Shown here: positions 57,507 through 64,000 of the stretch, in pieces
How positions within the stretch are numbered: position 1 is the stretch's first letter
How the letters are laid out: the number at the start of each line of letters is the position of its first letter
Assembly: GCA_046327715.1 (NCBI GenBank)
Contig: JAXLXY010000006.1
Location: forward strand, 62,001-126,000
Length of the DNA: 64,000 bases
Direction of reading: 5' to 3'
Source of the DNA: JADJOM01 sp046327715
GTDB taxonomy: Bacteria > Gemmatimonadota > Gemmatimonadetes > Gemmatimonadales > GWC2-71-9
The notes under the pieces: generated by a model
What the model saw: only the letters and a program-made list of their open reading frames with translations
What the model was told of the DNA's origin: nothing
Database searches by the model: none
Program-made: the position numbers and the translations under genes

Positions 57507-59015
57507 CTACTCCTGCGCCTGGTCCCCGCCCAGCTCACTGATGGGGTCGGTCATGTCCTCGCTGCCCTCCGCCGGGATCGAGGCACCATCGGCGCCGAGC
57601 AGCCGGAAGGCGGCCCACTGGTGCCGCTTGGCGGTCTTGGAACGGGGGCCGTTGTACAGCAGCGACACCAGGAACATGCCGTCTCGCCGACCCAGGTATC
57701 CCACCAGGCTGGAGACCCCGTTGAGGGTACCGGTCTTGGCCCGCACCACCCCCGCCGCCGGGAGCCCGCCCGCGAGGCGGGCCAGCGTGCCGACGCCGTT
57801 GGCCGGGAGCAGGTAGGGGAAGTTCCGGCCGGCCGGCGTGTTCTGGAAGTTCGCCATGTAGTAGATGAACGTGGCCGGGGTGACCCGGTCCTCGTGCGAC
57901 ATGCCGCTGCCGTCGACCAGCTTCACGCCGCCTGCCACGCCTGCCACCTGCTGCACGTGCTCGGTGAGCAGCTCGGGACCACGCTCCGGGCCGGCGGCCC
58001 AGCGCAGCAGCAGCTCGGCGCCGATGTTGAGGCTGCGGCGGTTGACCTCGTAGGCCACCGAGTCGAACGTCGCCGACTCGACCGATGCCATGACCTCCGT
58101 GGGCGGGTTCTCCACCTCGATCAACGAGGGGGTCCGGTCCCAGGTGATGCCGGCCTGCTCGAGCGAGCGGGCCCACGCGGCGGCCAGGACCGCCCGCGGG
58201 TCCCCGGCCACGGTCACCAGCCGCCGGACGCCCGCGCCCACCCCGACCGCCCCGGTCACGAGGTAGCCCCCGTCGGCCATGCGGCGGATCCGGAGCCGCG
58301 AGCGCCGGCCACCCACGGTGCTCGCGTGCACGGTCACCAGCGCATTGAGGCCGGCCGGCGACGTCTGCACCAGCGTGGGCCGTGCGCCGACCTTGCGGCC
58401 CGGCGCCACGTGCAGCCACACCACGTTCTCGTGCAGCGTCAGCGCCCCGACCAGCGGGGTGTAGAGGCTGCCCCAGTTGCCACGGTTCCACGCCGTCGGG
58501 AAGTGCGCCTCCGCCGGGTTGCCATCCGCGCTCAGGACGGTGAGCGGCCCCCGCAGCCGGCGCACGCCCGAGGCGGCGAGCTGGTTGGCCAGATCCTGCA
58601 GCCGGGGCCCGCTGCCATCAGGGCTCTCGAGGGTGGGGTCGCCATTGAGCTCCAGGGCCCACCGGCCGTTCCACTCCCCGGTGCTTTCATCGAGGTTGCC
58701 GTAGCCGACCACCCGGGTGCTGCGCCGCGCGTCGCCGCCCAGCACGGAGCGGGCGTAGCCGGTGGTGAGCAGCTTCACGGTGCTGGCGGGGATGAGCGGG
58801 GTGTCGGGGTTCACGCTCCAGAGGATCTGGCCCTGCTGATCCGCGACCACGATGCCCCAGGTGCCCGGCGCGGAGCGGCGGGCGCTCCGGTACCACTGAT
58901 CGAGCCGGGTCTTGAGCGTCCGGGGGAGTTCCTGCGCCACGCCACGCGACGGTGCCGCGGCGGCGCAGAGCGCCACCGCGGAAACGGCCAGCAGGCAACG
59001 TGTGATCAGGCGCAC
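57507..59015 (-). CDS. dacB: PBP4-type D-alanyl-D-alanine carboxypeptidase/endopeptidase
   Basis: 502 residues from GTG 59015. A signal peptide ends PSRGVAQ. Penicillin-binding motifs are complete: SxxK at residues 78-81 (IPASTVKLL), SxN in NRRSLNIGAELLLRWAAGPE, and KTG in RAKTGTLNGVSSLVGYL. Between them lie the extra PBP4 domains (GNLDESTGEWNGRWALELNG, LTLHENVVWLHVAPG). It trims peptidoglycan stem peptides and cross-links in the periplasm. The sequence ends in an acidic tail about 30 residues past the usual end. A promoter candidate is at 59093-59120. Confidence 0.93.
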   Translation of the reverse strand: MRLITRCLLAVSAVALCAAAAPSRGVAQELPRTLKTRLDQWYRSARRSAPGTWGIVVADQQGQILWSVNPDTPLIPASTVKLLTTGYARSVLGGDARRSTRVVGYGNLDESTGEWNGRWALELNGDPTLESPDGSGPRLQDLANQLAASGVRRLRGPLTVLSADGNPAEAHFPTAWNRGNWGSLYTPLVGALTLHENVVWLHVAPGRKVGARPTLVQTSPAGLNALVTVHASTVGGRRSRLRIRRMADGGYLVTGAVGVGAGVRRLVTVAGDPRAVLAAAWARSLEQAGITWDRTPSLIEVENPPTEVMASVESATFDSVAYEVNRRSLNIGAELLLRWAAGPERGPELLTEHVQQVAGVAGGVKLVDGSGMSHEDRVTPATFIYYMANFQNTPAGRNFPYLLPANGVGTLARLAGGLPAAGVVRAKTGTLNGVSSLVGYLGRRDGMFLVSLLYNGPRSKTAKRHQWAAFRLLGADGASIPAEGSEDMTDPISELGGDQAQE

Positions 59016-59092
59016 AGGGCAAAAAACTCCGGGGTCTCTCAGAATCCTCGGCCAACTTGCCGGTCAACTGAAGCGAATCAGGTGAACCGGCC

Positions 59093-59120
59093 AATCTACC
59101 GGTGGGCGCCAACTTGGCAA
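59093..59120 (-). promoter_or_regulatory. Sigma-70-like promoter for dacB
   Basis: On the minus strand TTGCCA (59115-59120), 16 nt, TAGATT (59093-59098), about 70 nt before GTG 59015. The flanking TAGATTGGCCG is repeated at 57378-57388 before the DUF2231-like gene. Confidence 0.45.
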
Positions 59121-59220
59121 CCCTCGGAATGGCAACAACTTGGAACGGAGCGCCGGCTGGAAGCGCTGCCGGCGCCCAGGAAGGGTTGCAAGAGGGGGGC
59201 CAGCGGGGGGGAGGTGGCCT

Positions 59221-59242
59221 CCCCGGCCCGTCGGGGCCGGGG
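59221..59242 (-). terminator. GC hairpin after acyl-CoA dehydrogenase gene
   Basis: A 9-bp perfect stem, 59221-59229 with 59234-59242 (CCCCGGCCC and its complement), loop GTCG. It is 17 nt past the stop on the minus strand. The rest of the 243-nt gap 59016-59258 holds the dacB promoter and nothing else recognisable. Confidence 0.6.
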
Positions 59243-59258
59243 CGCGGGGATGCGTCGG

Positions 59259-60419
59259 CTACTTGAGCAGCAGCTTGGCGATGGTCTGCAACTGCATGTT
59301 GCTGGTGCCCTCGTAGATGGTGCCGATCTTCGCGTCGCGGTAGAACTTCTCCGCCGGGTACTCCTTCGAGTATCCATAGCCGCCGAAGAGCTCCAGGCAC
59401 TTGCTGGTGGTGCGATCGGCCATCTGCGAGCTGTACAGCTTGGCCATCGCGGCCTCGCGCTGGAACGGCAGGCCCCGGTCCTTGAGCCGCGCGGTGTTGT
59501 ACACCAGCAGGCGGGCGGCCTCGAGTTCCGTGGCCATCTGGCCCAGCTGGAACTGGACCCCCTGGAACTCGCCGATCGCCTTCCCGAACTGCCGGCGCTC
59601 CTTCACGTACGCCACCGCGGCGTCGAGGGCGCCCTGGGCCACGCCGATCATCTGCGCCCCGATGCCGATGCGGCCCTCGTTCAGGGTCTCGATCGCGATC
59701 TTGTACCCGATCCCCACCGGCCCGAGCACGTTTTCCTTGGGTACCCGGCACGCTTCCAGGATCAGCTCCGTGGTGCTCGACGCCCGGATGCCCAGCTTGT
59801 TCTCCTTCTTGCCCACCGCGAACCCGGGGAAGTCCCGCTCCACGAGGAAGGCGGTGATGCCCTTGTACCCCTTGGCGAAGTCCGTGTTGGCGAAGATCAG
59901 GAAGATCCCGGCTTCACCGCCGTTGGTGATCCAGAACTTCCGGCCGGTGAGCTCCCAGTGCGTGCCCTTGTCATCGGCCCGGGTCTCGAGGGCGAACGCG
60001 TCGCTGCCGCTCGCCGGCTCGGAGAGCGCGAAGGCACCGAGCAGGTTCGTGGTCAGGCGGGGAAAGAGCCGGGCGTGCTGCTCGGCGCTCCCCCAGCGGA
60101 GCAGCGCGTTGTTGAACAGGGTGTTGTGGACGTCGACGTAGATGGCCGCCGAGGCGTCCACCCGCGCCAGCTCCTCGATGGCGAGCGCCGCGAGGAAGAT
60201 GCTCCCGCCGGCCCCGCCGTACTGCTCCGGGACCTCGATGCCCATCAGGCCCAGGTCGAAGAACTTGGCGATGATCGCGGGATCGAACCGGGCCGCCTCG
60301 TCCATGGCGTGGACGTGGGGGAGGATCTCGGTCACGGCAAACTCGCGGACGGTGCTGCGGAACAGCTCCTCTTCTTCCGAGAGGAGGCTGAGCGGGCCGG
60401 GCTGGGTCTGGTTGGTCAT
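59259..60419 (-). CDS. Acyl-CoA dehydrogenase (short/medium-chain type)
   Basis: 386 residues from ATG 60419. It oxidises acyl-CoA with FAD, passing electrons to ETF. Family blocks: PEQYGGAGGSIFLAALAIEE, GAFALSEPASGSDAFALET, KFWITNGGEAGIFLIFANTD, GIRASSTTELILEACRVPKE, RRQFGKAIGEFQGVQFQLGQ, CLELFGGYGYSKEYPAEKFY. The catalytic Glu is in IGTIYEGTSNMQLQTIAKLL. Length is standard. TATTTT (60426-60431) lies 6 nt before the ATG with no Shine-Dalgarno. The frame continues upstream without protein-like content. Confidence 0.95.
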   Translation of the reverse strand: MTNQTQPGPLSLLSEEEELFRSTVREFAVTEILPHVHAMDEAARFDPAIIAKFFDLGLMGIEVPEQYGGAGGSIFLAALAIEELARVDASAAIYVDVHNTLFNNALLRWGSAEQHARLFPRLTTNLLGAFALSEPASGSDAFALETRADDKGTHWELTGRKFWITNGGEAGIFLIFANTDFAKGYKGITAFLVERDFPGFAVGKKENKLGIRASSTTELILEACRVPKENVLGPVGIGYKIAIETLNEGRIGIGAQMIGVAQGALDAAVAYVKERRQFGKAIGEFQGVQFQLGQMATELEAARLLVYNTARLKDRGLPFQREAAMAKLYSSQMADRTTSKCLELFGGYGYSKEYPAEKFYRDAKIGTIYEGTSNMQLQTIAKLLLK

Positions 60420-60425
60420 GGGCGG

Positions 60426-60431
60426 AAAATA
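60426..60431 (-). promoter_or_regulatory. -10-like TATTTT directly before acyl-CoA dehydrogenase start
   Basis: The hexamer ends 6 nt before ATG 60419 on the minus strand. No convincing -35 was found 16-18 nt upstream. Confidence 0.3.
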
Positions 60432-60454
60432 AGACCCACCCCGGCCCGCGGCGA

Positions 60455-60468
60455 GCGGGGGCCCCCGC
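60455..60468. repeat. 14-bp perfect palindrome in acd-kdp divergent gap
   Basis: GCGGGGGCCCCCGC, perfectly symmetric. It could be an operator for either divergent unit or simply GC-rich chance; two-component KdpE boxes are AT-rich and do not look like this. Confidence 0.25.
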
Positions 60469-60581
60469 CGACCCCGCCCGGGGGCCGCTCCTGATGAAAT
60501 CTTGATGCCCGTGCCCCCCTTCCAGACCCCATCCTGAGCGGCCAGGCCCCAGATTCTCCTGCACCCCAACCGGACTCGGAC

Positions 60582-60662
60582 GTGGAACTCCTGCTGCTGC
60601 TGCTGGCGATCGGCCTCGGGCTGCTGACCTGGGGGCTGGTGCGCCTGGCGGAGAGGGTCTAG
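60582..60662 (+). CDS. 26-residue single-helix peptide upstream of kdpF
   Basis: GTG 60582 to TAG 60662 encodes VELLLLLLAIGLGLLTWGLV followed by RLAERV: one hydrophobic helix ending in a WxLVRLxER cap. It lies 4 nt before kdpF in the same direction and has the size and character of Kdp accessory peptides, though it lacks the KdpF ending RPExF. Ribosome-site evidence is weak. It may be a second small Kdp subunit or a leader peptide. Confidence 0.45.
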   Translation: MELLLLLLAIGLGLLTWGLVRLAERV

Positions 60663-60666
60663 CCCC

Positions 60667-60756
60667 ATGCTGCTCCTGATCGTGGTGGGCGTCATCGCCC
60701 TGCTGCTGCTCGGCTACCTGTTCGCGGCCCTCCTCCGGCCGGAGATGTTCTCATGA
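60667..60756 (+). CDS. kdpF: KdpF, small stabilising subunit of the K+-transporting ATPase
   Basis: 29 residues (MLLLIVVGVIALLLLGYLFA, then ALLRPEMFS). The pattern of one membrane helix followed by ALLRPExF is diagnostic of KdpF, which sits at the KdpA/KdpB interface. A GA-rich GGAGAGGG lies about 11 nt upstream. Its stop overlaps the kdpA start as ATGA. Confidence 0.9.
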   Translation: MLLLIVVGVIALLLLGYLFAALLRPEMFS

Positions 60757-62495
60757 CCGCCAACGCCATGCTCCAGCTGGCGACCTATCTCGGCGTGCTG
60801 CTGCTGCTCGTGAAGCCGCTCGGGGCCTACATGGCCCGGGTGTACGAGGGTGAGCCCCACCCCCTGGGGCGGTTGCTGGCGCCCGTCGAGCGCTTCACCT
60901 ACCGGATCCTCGGGGTGCCACCGCACGAGGAGATGACCTGGCAGCGGTACGCCGCGGCCGTCCTCCTGTTCAGCGGCGTGAGCTTCGGGGTCGTCTACCT
61001 GCTGCAGCGGGTACAGGGCATGCTGCCGCTCAACCCCGCCGGGATGCCGGCGGTGAGCCCGGCGGTGGCGTTCAACACCGCCATCAGTTTCGTCAGCAAC
61101 ACCAACTGGCAGGCCTACGGTGGCGAGGCCACCCTGAGCTACCTGACCCAGATGCTCGGCCTGACCGTGCAGAACTTCGTCTCCGCGGCGGCGGGCATGG
61201 CGGTCCTGGTGGCGCTGGCGCGAGGGATCGCGCGGCACGAGACCGGCCAGCTCGGCAGCTTCTGGGTCGACCTGGTGCGTGGCACGCTGTACATCCTGCT
61301 GCCGCTGTCCACGGTGCTGGCGCTGCTGCTGGTGTCCCAGGGCGTGTTGCAGACCTTCGCGCCGTACCAGACGGCGCACCTGGTCGAGGCCACCGGCCCG
61401 GACACGGCGCGGGTCACCACCCAGGTGCTCCCGATGGGCCCCGCCGCCTCGCAGATCGCGATCAAGCAGCTCGGGACCAATGGTGGCGGGTTCTTCAACG
61501 TGAACTCGGCCCACCCGTTCGAGAACCCGACGCCGTTCGCCAACTTCCTGGAAGTGCTGTCCATCCTCCTGATCCCGGCCGCGCTGTGCTACACCTTCGG
61601 CCGACTCATCCGGGATACCCGGCAGGGCTGGACCCTGCTGGCGGCGATGAGCCTCGTGTTCGTCGTGCTCCTGGTGCCCACGGTGCTGGCCGAGCAGGCC
61701 AGCTCCCCGCCGCTGGTGGCGGCCGGCGCGGACCAGGCCGTCTCGGCGGGATCCTCCGGGGGCAACATGGAAGGGAAGGAAACCCGCTTCGGGGTCACCA
61801 ACTCCGCCCTGTGGGCCGTAGCCACCACCGCGGCCTCGAACGGCTCCGTCAACGCCATGCACGATTCCTTCACCCCCCTCGGTGGCACGGTCCCGCTCCT
61901 GCTCATCCAGCTGGGCGAGATCATCTACGGCGGGGCGGGGTCGGGGCTCTATGGGATGCTGCTGTTCGCGATCGTCACGGTGTTCATCGCCGGGCTGATG
62001 GTGGGCCGTACCCCGGAGTACCTCGGCAAGAAGATCGAGGCCTATGAAATGAAGATGGCGAGCCTGGCCATCCTCATCCCCAACCTGCTGGTGCTGCTCG
62101 GCACCGCGGTGGCCGTCGCCACCAGCGCGGGGCGGGCCGGCGTGTACAACCCGGGCCCGCATGGCTTCACCGAGGTGCTCTACGCCTTCAGCTCGATGTC
62201 CAACAACAACGGCAGCGCATTCGGCGGGTTGGGCGCGGGGAGCACCTTCTACACCGTGCTGGGCGGGGTGGCGATGTGGCTGGGTCGGTTCGGGGTGCTG
62301 GTGCCCACGCTCGCGATCGCCGGCTCCCTGGCGCGCAAGAAGCAGGTGCCTGCGGGCGCCGGGACCCTCGCGACCCACACGCCGCTCTTCGTGCTCCTGC
62401 TGATCGGGACGATCGTCCTGGTGGGCGCGCTGACCCACCTTCCTGGCCTGGCGCTCGGCCCGATCGTCGAGCACCTCCAGCTCTATCCGAGGTAA
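60753..62495 (+). CDS. kdpA: KdpA, potassium-translocating subunit of Kdp ATPase
   Basis: 580 residues with about ten membrane helices. This is the K+-selective channel-like subunit of the high-affinity Kdp pump. Filter-type repeats with Gly residues are visible: FNTAISFVSNTNWQAYGGEA, LGTNGGGFFNVNSAHPFENP, VTNSALWAVATTAASNGSVN and SSMSNNNGSAFGGLGAG. GGAG lies 8 nt before ATG 60753. A tight kdpF-A-B order shows the operon is intact at least to the window edge. Confidence 0.97.
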   Translation: MTANAMLQLATYLGVLLLLVKPLGAYMARVYEGEPHPLGRLLAPVERFTYRILGVPPHEEMTWQRYAAAVLLFSGVSFGVVYLLQRVQGMLPLNPAGMPAVSPAVAFNTAISFVSNTNWQAYGGEATLSYLTQMLGLTVQNFVSAAAGMAVLVALARGIARHETGQLGSFWVDLVRGTLYILLPLSTVLALLLVSQGVLQTFAPYQTAHLVEATGPDTARVTTQVLPMGPAASQIAIKQLGTNGGGFFNVNSAHPFENPTPFANFLEVLSILLIPAALCYTFGRLIRDTRQGWTLLAAMSLVFVVLLVPTVLAEQASSPPLVAAGADQAVSAGSSGGNMEGKETRFGVTNSALWAVATTAASNGSVNAMHDSFTPLGGTVPLLLIQLGEIIYGGAGSGLYGMLLFAIVTVFIAGLMVGRTPEYLGKKIEAYEMKMASLAILIPNLLVLLGTAVAVATSAGRAGVYNPGPHGFTEVLYAFSSMSNNNGSAFGGLGAGSTFYTVLGGVAMWLGRFGVLVPTLAIAGSLARKKQVPAGAGTLATHTPLFVLLLIGTIVLVGALTHLPGLALGPIVEHLQLYPR

Positions 62496-62501
62496 GCCCC
62501 C

Positions 62502-64000
62502 ATGTCGTCGCATGCGGCCGCGCGTCCGCTGTTCGATCCCGCCATCACCCGGTGGGCGATCCTGGCCAGCTTCCGGAAGCTCAACCCGCTGCACCTGCTG
62601 CGGAACCCGGTGATGTTCGTGGTCTGGGTGGGCAGCCTGCTGACCACCGTACTGGGCGCGCTGGCGGCTACCGGTCACCTCGCGGAGCACGCCGGCTTCA
62701 TCCTGGCCATCGCGGCCTGGCTGTGGCTCACGGTGCTGTTCGCCAACTTCGCGGAGGCGATGGCGGAGGGGCGCGGCCGGGCCCAGGCCGACACGCTGCG
62801 GAAGGCCCGCGCCGACGTGAACGCCAAGAAGCTGCGCGACCCGGCCGTCAAGAGCGACTTCACGAACGTCCCCGCCAGTGCGCTCCGCAAGGGCGACGTG
62901 GTGCTGGTCCACGCCGGGACCCTGGTGCCGGGAGACGGCGAGGTGATCGAGGGCGTGGCCTCGGTGGACGAGAGTGCGATCACCGGGGAGAGCGCCCCGG
63001 TCATCCGCGAGAGCGGCGGCGATCGCAGCGCCGTCACCGGGGGCACCAGGGTCCTGTCCGACTGGATCGTGGTGCGGGTGAGCGCCAACCCGGGCGAGTC
63101 GTTCCTCGACCGGATGATCGGCATGATCGAGGCGGCCCAGCGCCAGAAGACGCCGAACGAGATCGCGCTCGAGATCCTGCTGGCCGCGCTCACCATCGTG
63201 TTCCTGGTGACCGTGGTGACCCTGCACCCGTTCTCCGAATACGCGGTGCGGGCCAGCGGGCAGGGCGCGCCGGCCACGATCACGGTGCTCATCGCCCTGC
63301 TGGTCTGCCTCATCCCGACCACCATCGGCGGCCTGCTCTCCGCCATCGGCATCGCCGGCATGGACCGGATGATCCAGAAGAACGTGGTGGCGACCTCGGG
63401 CCGCGCCGTGGAGGCCGCCGGCGACGTCGACGTGCTGCTGCTCGACAAGACGGGCACCATCACGCTGGGCAATCGCCAGGCCGTCGCGTTCCTGCCCGCC
63501 CCGGGGGTGAGCGAGACCGAGCTCGCGGACGCCGCGCAGCTTTCCTCCCTGGCCGACGAGACGCCCGAGGGCCGCAGCATCGTGGTGCTGGCCAAGGAGA
63601 AGTTCGGCCTGCGCGAGCGGGACATCGCGAGCCTGGGTGCCACCTTCGTGCCCTTCAGCGCGCAGACCCGCATGAGCGGCGTCAACCTGGACGGGCGCCA
63701 GGTCCGCAAGGGCGCCGCCGACACCGTGGAGGCCTGGGTGCGTGCCAACGGCGGGGAGTTCCCGCCCGCGGTGCATGGCGCCGTGGAGGGCATCGCCCGC
63801 CAGGGCGGCACCCCGCTGGTCGTGGCCGACCAGACCCGGGTGCTCGGCGCCATCCAGCTCAAGGACATCGTGAAGGGCGGGATCAAGGAGCGCTTCGCGG
63901 AGCTCCGCGCCATGGGCATCCGCACGATCATGATCACCGGCGACAACCCGCTCACCGCCGCGGCCATCGCCGCGGAGGCCGGCGTGGACGACTTCCTGGC
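62502..64000 (+). CDS. kdpB: KdpB, P-type ATPase subunit of Kdp pump (C-terminus cut by window edge)
   Basis: About 499 of the usual 680-700 residues are visible from ATG 62502, with GAGG 9 nt upstream. Actuator motif ESAITGESAPVIRESGG, membrane motif LIALLVCLIPTTIGGLLSAI, phosphorylation site VLLLDKTGTITLGNRQAVAF, nucleotide-binding KGAADTVEAWVRANGG, and the hinge IRTIMITGDNPLTAAAIAAE. The frame is open at base 64000. kdpC and perhaps kdpD/E probably follow outside the window. Confidence 0.96.
   Translation, partial: MSSHAAARPLFDPAITRWAILASFRKLNPLHLLRNPVMFVVWVGSLLTTVLGALAATGHLAEHAGFILAIAAWLWLTVLFANFAEAMAEGRGRAQADTLRKARADVNAKKLRDPAVKSDFTNVPASALRKGDVVLVHAGTLVPGDGEVIEGVASVDESAITGESAPVIRESGGDRSAVTGGTRVLSDWIVVRVSANPGESFLDRMIGMIEAAQRQKTPNEIALEILLAALTIVFLVTVVTLHPFSEYAVRASGQGAPATITVLIALLVCLIPTTIGGLLSAIGIAGMDRMIQKNVVATSGRAVEAAGDVDVLLLDKTGTITLGNRQAVAFLPAPGVSETELADAAQLSSLADETPEGRSIVVLAKEKFGLRERDIASLGATFVPFSAQTRMSGVNLDGRQVRKGAADTVEAWVRANGGEFPPAVHGAVEGIARQGGTPLVVADQTRVLGAIQLKDIVKGGIKERFAELRAMGIRTIMITGDNPLTAAAIAAEAGVDDFL

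Noticed and set aside
57621..60494. 957-codon open frame on plus opposite dacB and acyl-CoA dehydrogenase
   Set aside because: Composition is antisense-like, and the opposing genes are unmistakable enzymes.
60714..63776. 1020-codon open frame on minus opposite kdpA and kdpB
   Set aside because: His/Gly/Glu-rich shadow of the kdp genes with no domain.
1..64000. CRISPR arrays, insertion sequences, integrase or attachment sites, tRNA and rRNA genes
   Set aside because: No regularly spaced repeats, transposase-like proteins or RNA-gene-like intergenic segments were found; all gaps are under 300 nt.

Overview
This is a strongly GC-rich bacterial chromosome window, densely coded on both strands. 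It carries no insertion sequences, phage genes, CRISPR arrays, tRNAs or rRNAs that I could find. Gene content points to Gemmatimonadota or a close relative. The clues are a DUF5916/CBM9 barrel protein, several ECF sigma/anti-sigma pairs, a SARP-like regulator fused to TolB-like and TPR regions, and many lipoproteins and outer-membrane barrels. The organism is clearly diderm. The phylum call is inference from gene style, not from a marker gene.

Layout. 1-8367 (minus): an ECF sigma factor, a small membrane anti-sigma candidate, a Spy/CpxP-like protein, TolC, a MacB-type ATPase, a MacA-type adaptor and a MacB-type permease, nearly all overlapping. This looks like a self-regulated envelope-stress tripartite efflux operon. 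A separate DUF5916 gene is cut by the left edge. 8623-12971 (plus): a glycosyltransferase, then a sigma-54 activator with an EF-hand lipoprotein and a TPR protein. 12979-20885 (minus): phospholipase D/cardiolipin synthase with an HD protein, a GDSL lipoprotein, a FadL-type channel, cyclophilin with a DUF6941 protein, and a YyaL/DUF255 thioredoxin-fold protein. 20949-25358 (plus): an SGNH+MBOAT surface acylation pair, a secreted protein, a zinc-ribbon membrane protein and an SPFH protein. 25409-28135: convergent tryptophanase and BaiN-type flavoprotein genes. 28188-34251 (minus): VIT/VWA protein, ECF sigma factor, two paralogous anti-sigma proteins and two small barrels.

34364-38598: GNAT, a small lipoprotein, the large SARP/TPR regulator and a small barrel. 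38595-44335 (minus): one tight operon of M28 peptidase, fRMsr-like GAF protein, proline iminopeptidase-like hydrolase, an unknown protein, PolX and Nth. PolX appears to have lost all polymerase metal ligands but keeps its PHP nuclease residues. 44461-48982: HEAT-repeat protein, M42 aminopeptidase and a multi-Ig lipoprotein with a lectin/lyase-like C-terminus. 49037-54720 (plus): aminotransferase, a His/Cys-rich secreted protein with a TonB receptor and lipoprotein (a likely metal-uptake group), then an ECF sigma/RskA-like pair. 54725-60419 (minus): two-component system behind a four-helix membrane protein, DacB, and acyl-CoA dehydrogenase. 60582-64000 (plus): the kdp potassium pump operon, with an extra 26-residue single-helix ORF ahead of kdpF; kdpB is cut by the right edge.

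Expression signals. Many operon genes overlap by 4 nt (ATGA or GTGA, once apparently CTGA). Several first genes have no Shine-Dalgarno but carry a -10-like hexamer 6-7 nt before the start codon, sometimes with a -35-like element 17 nt further up, which suggests leaderless mRNAs. Intergenic hairpins are GC-rich and lack U-tracts. All function calls rest on reading translated sequence and motifs; no database search was possible.
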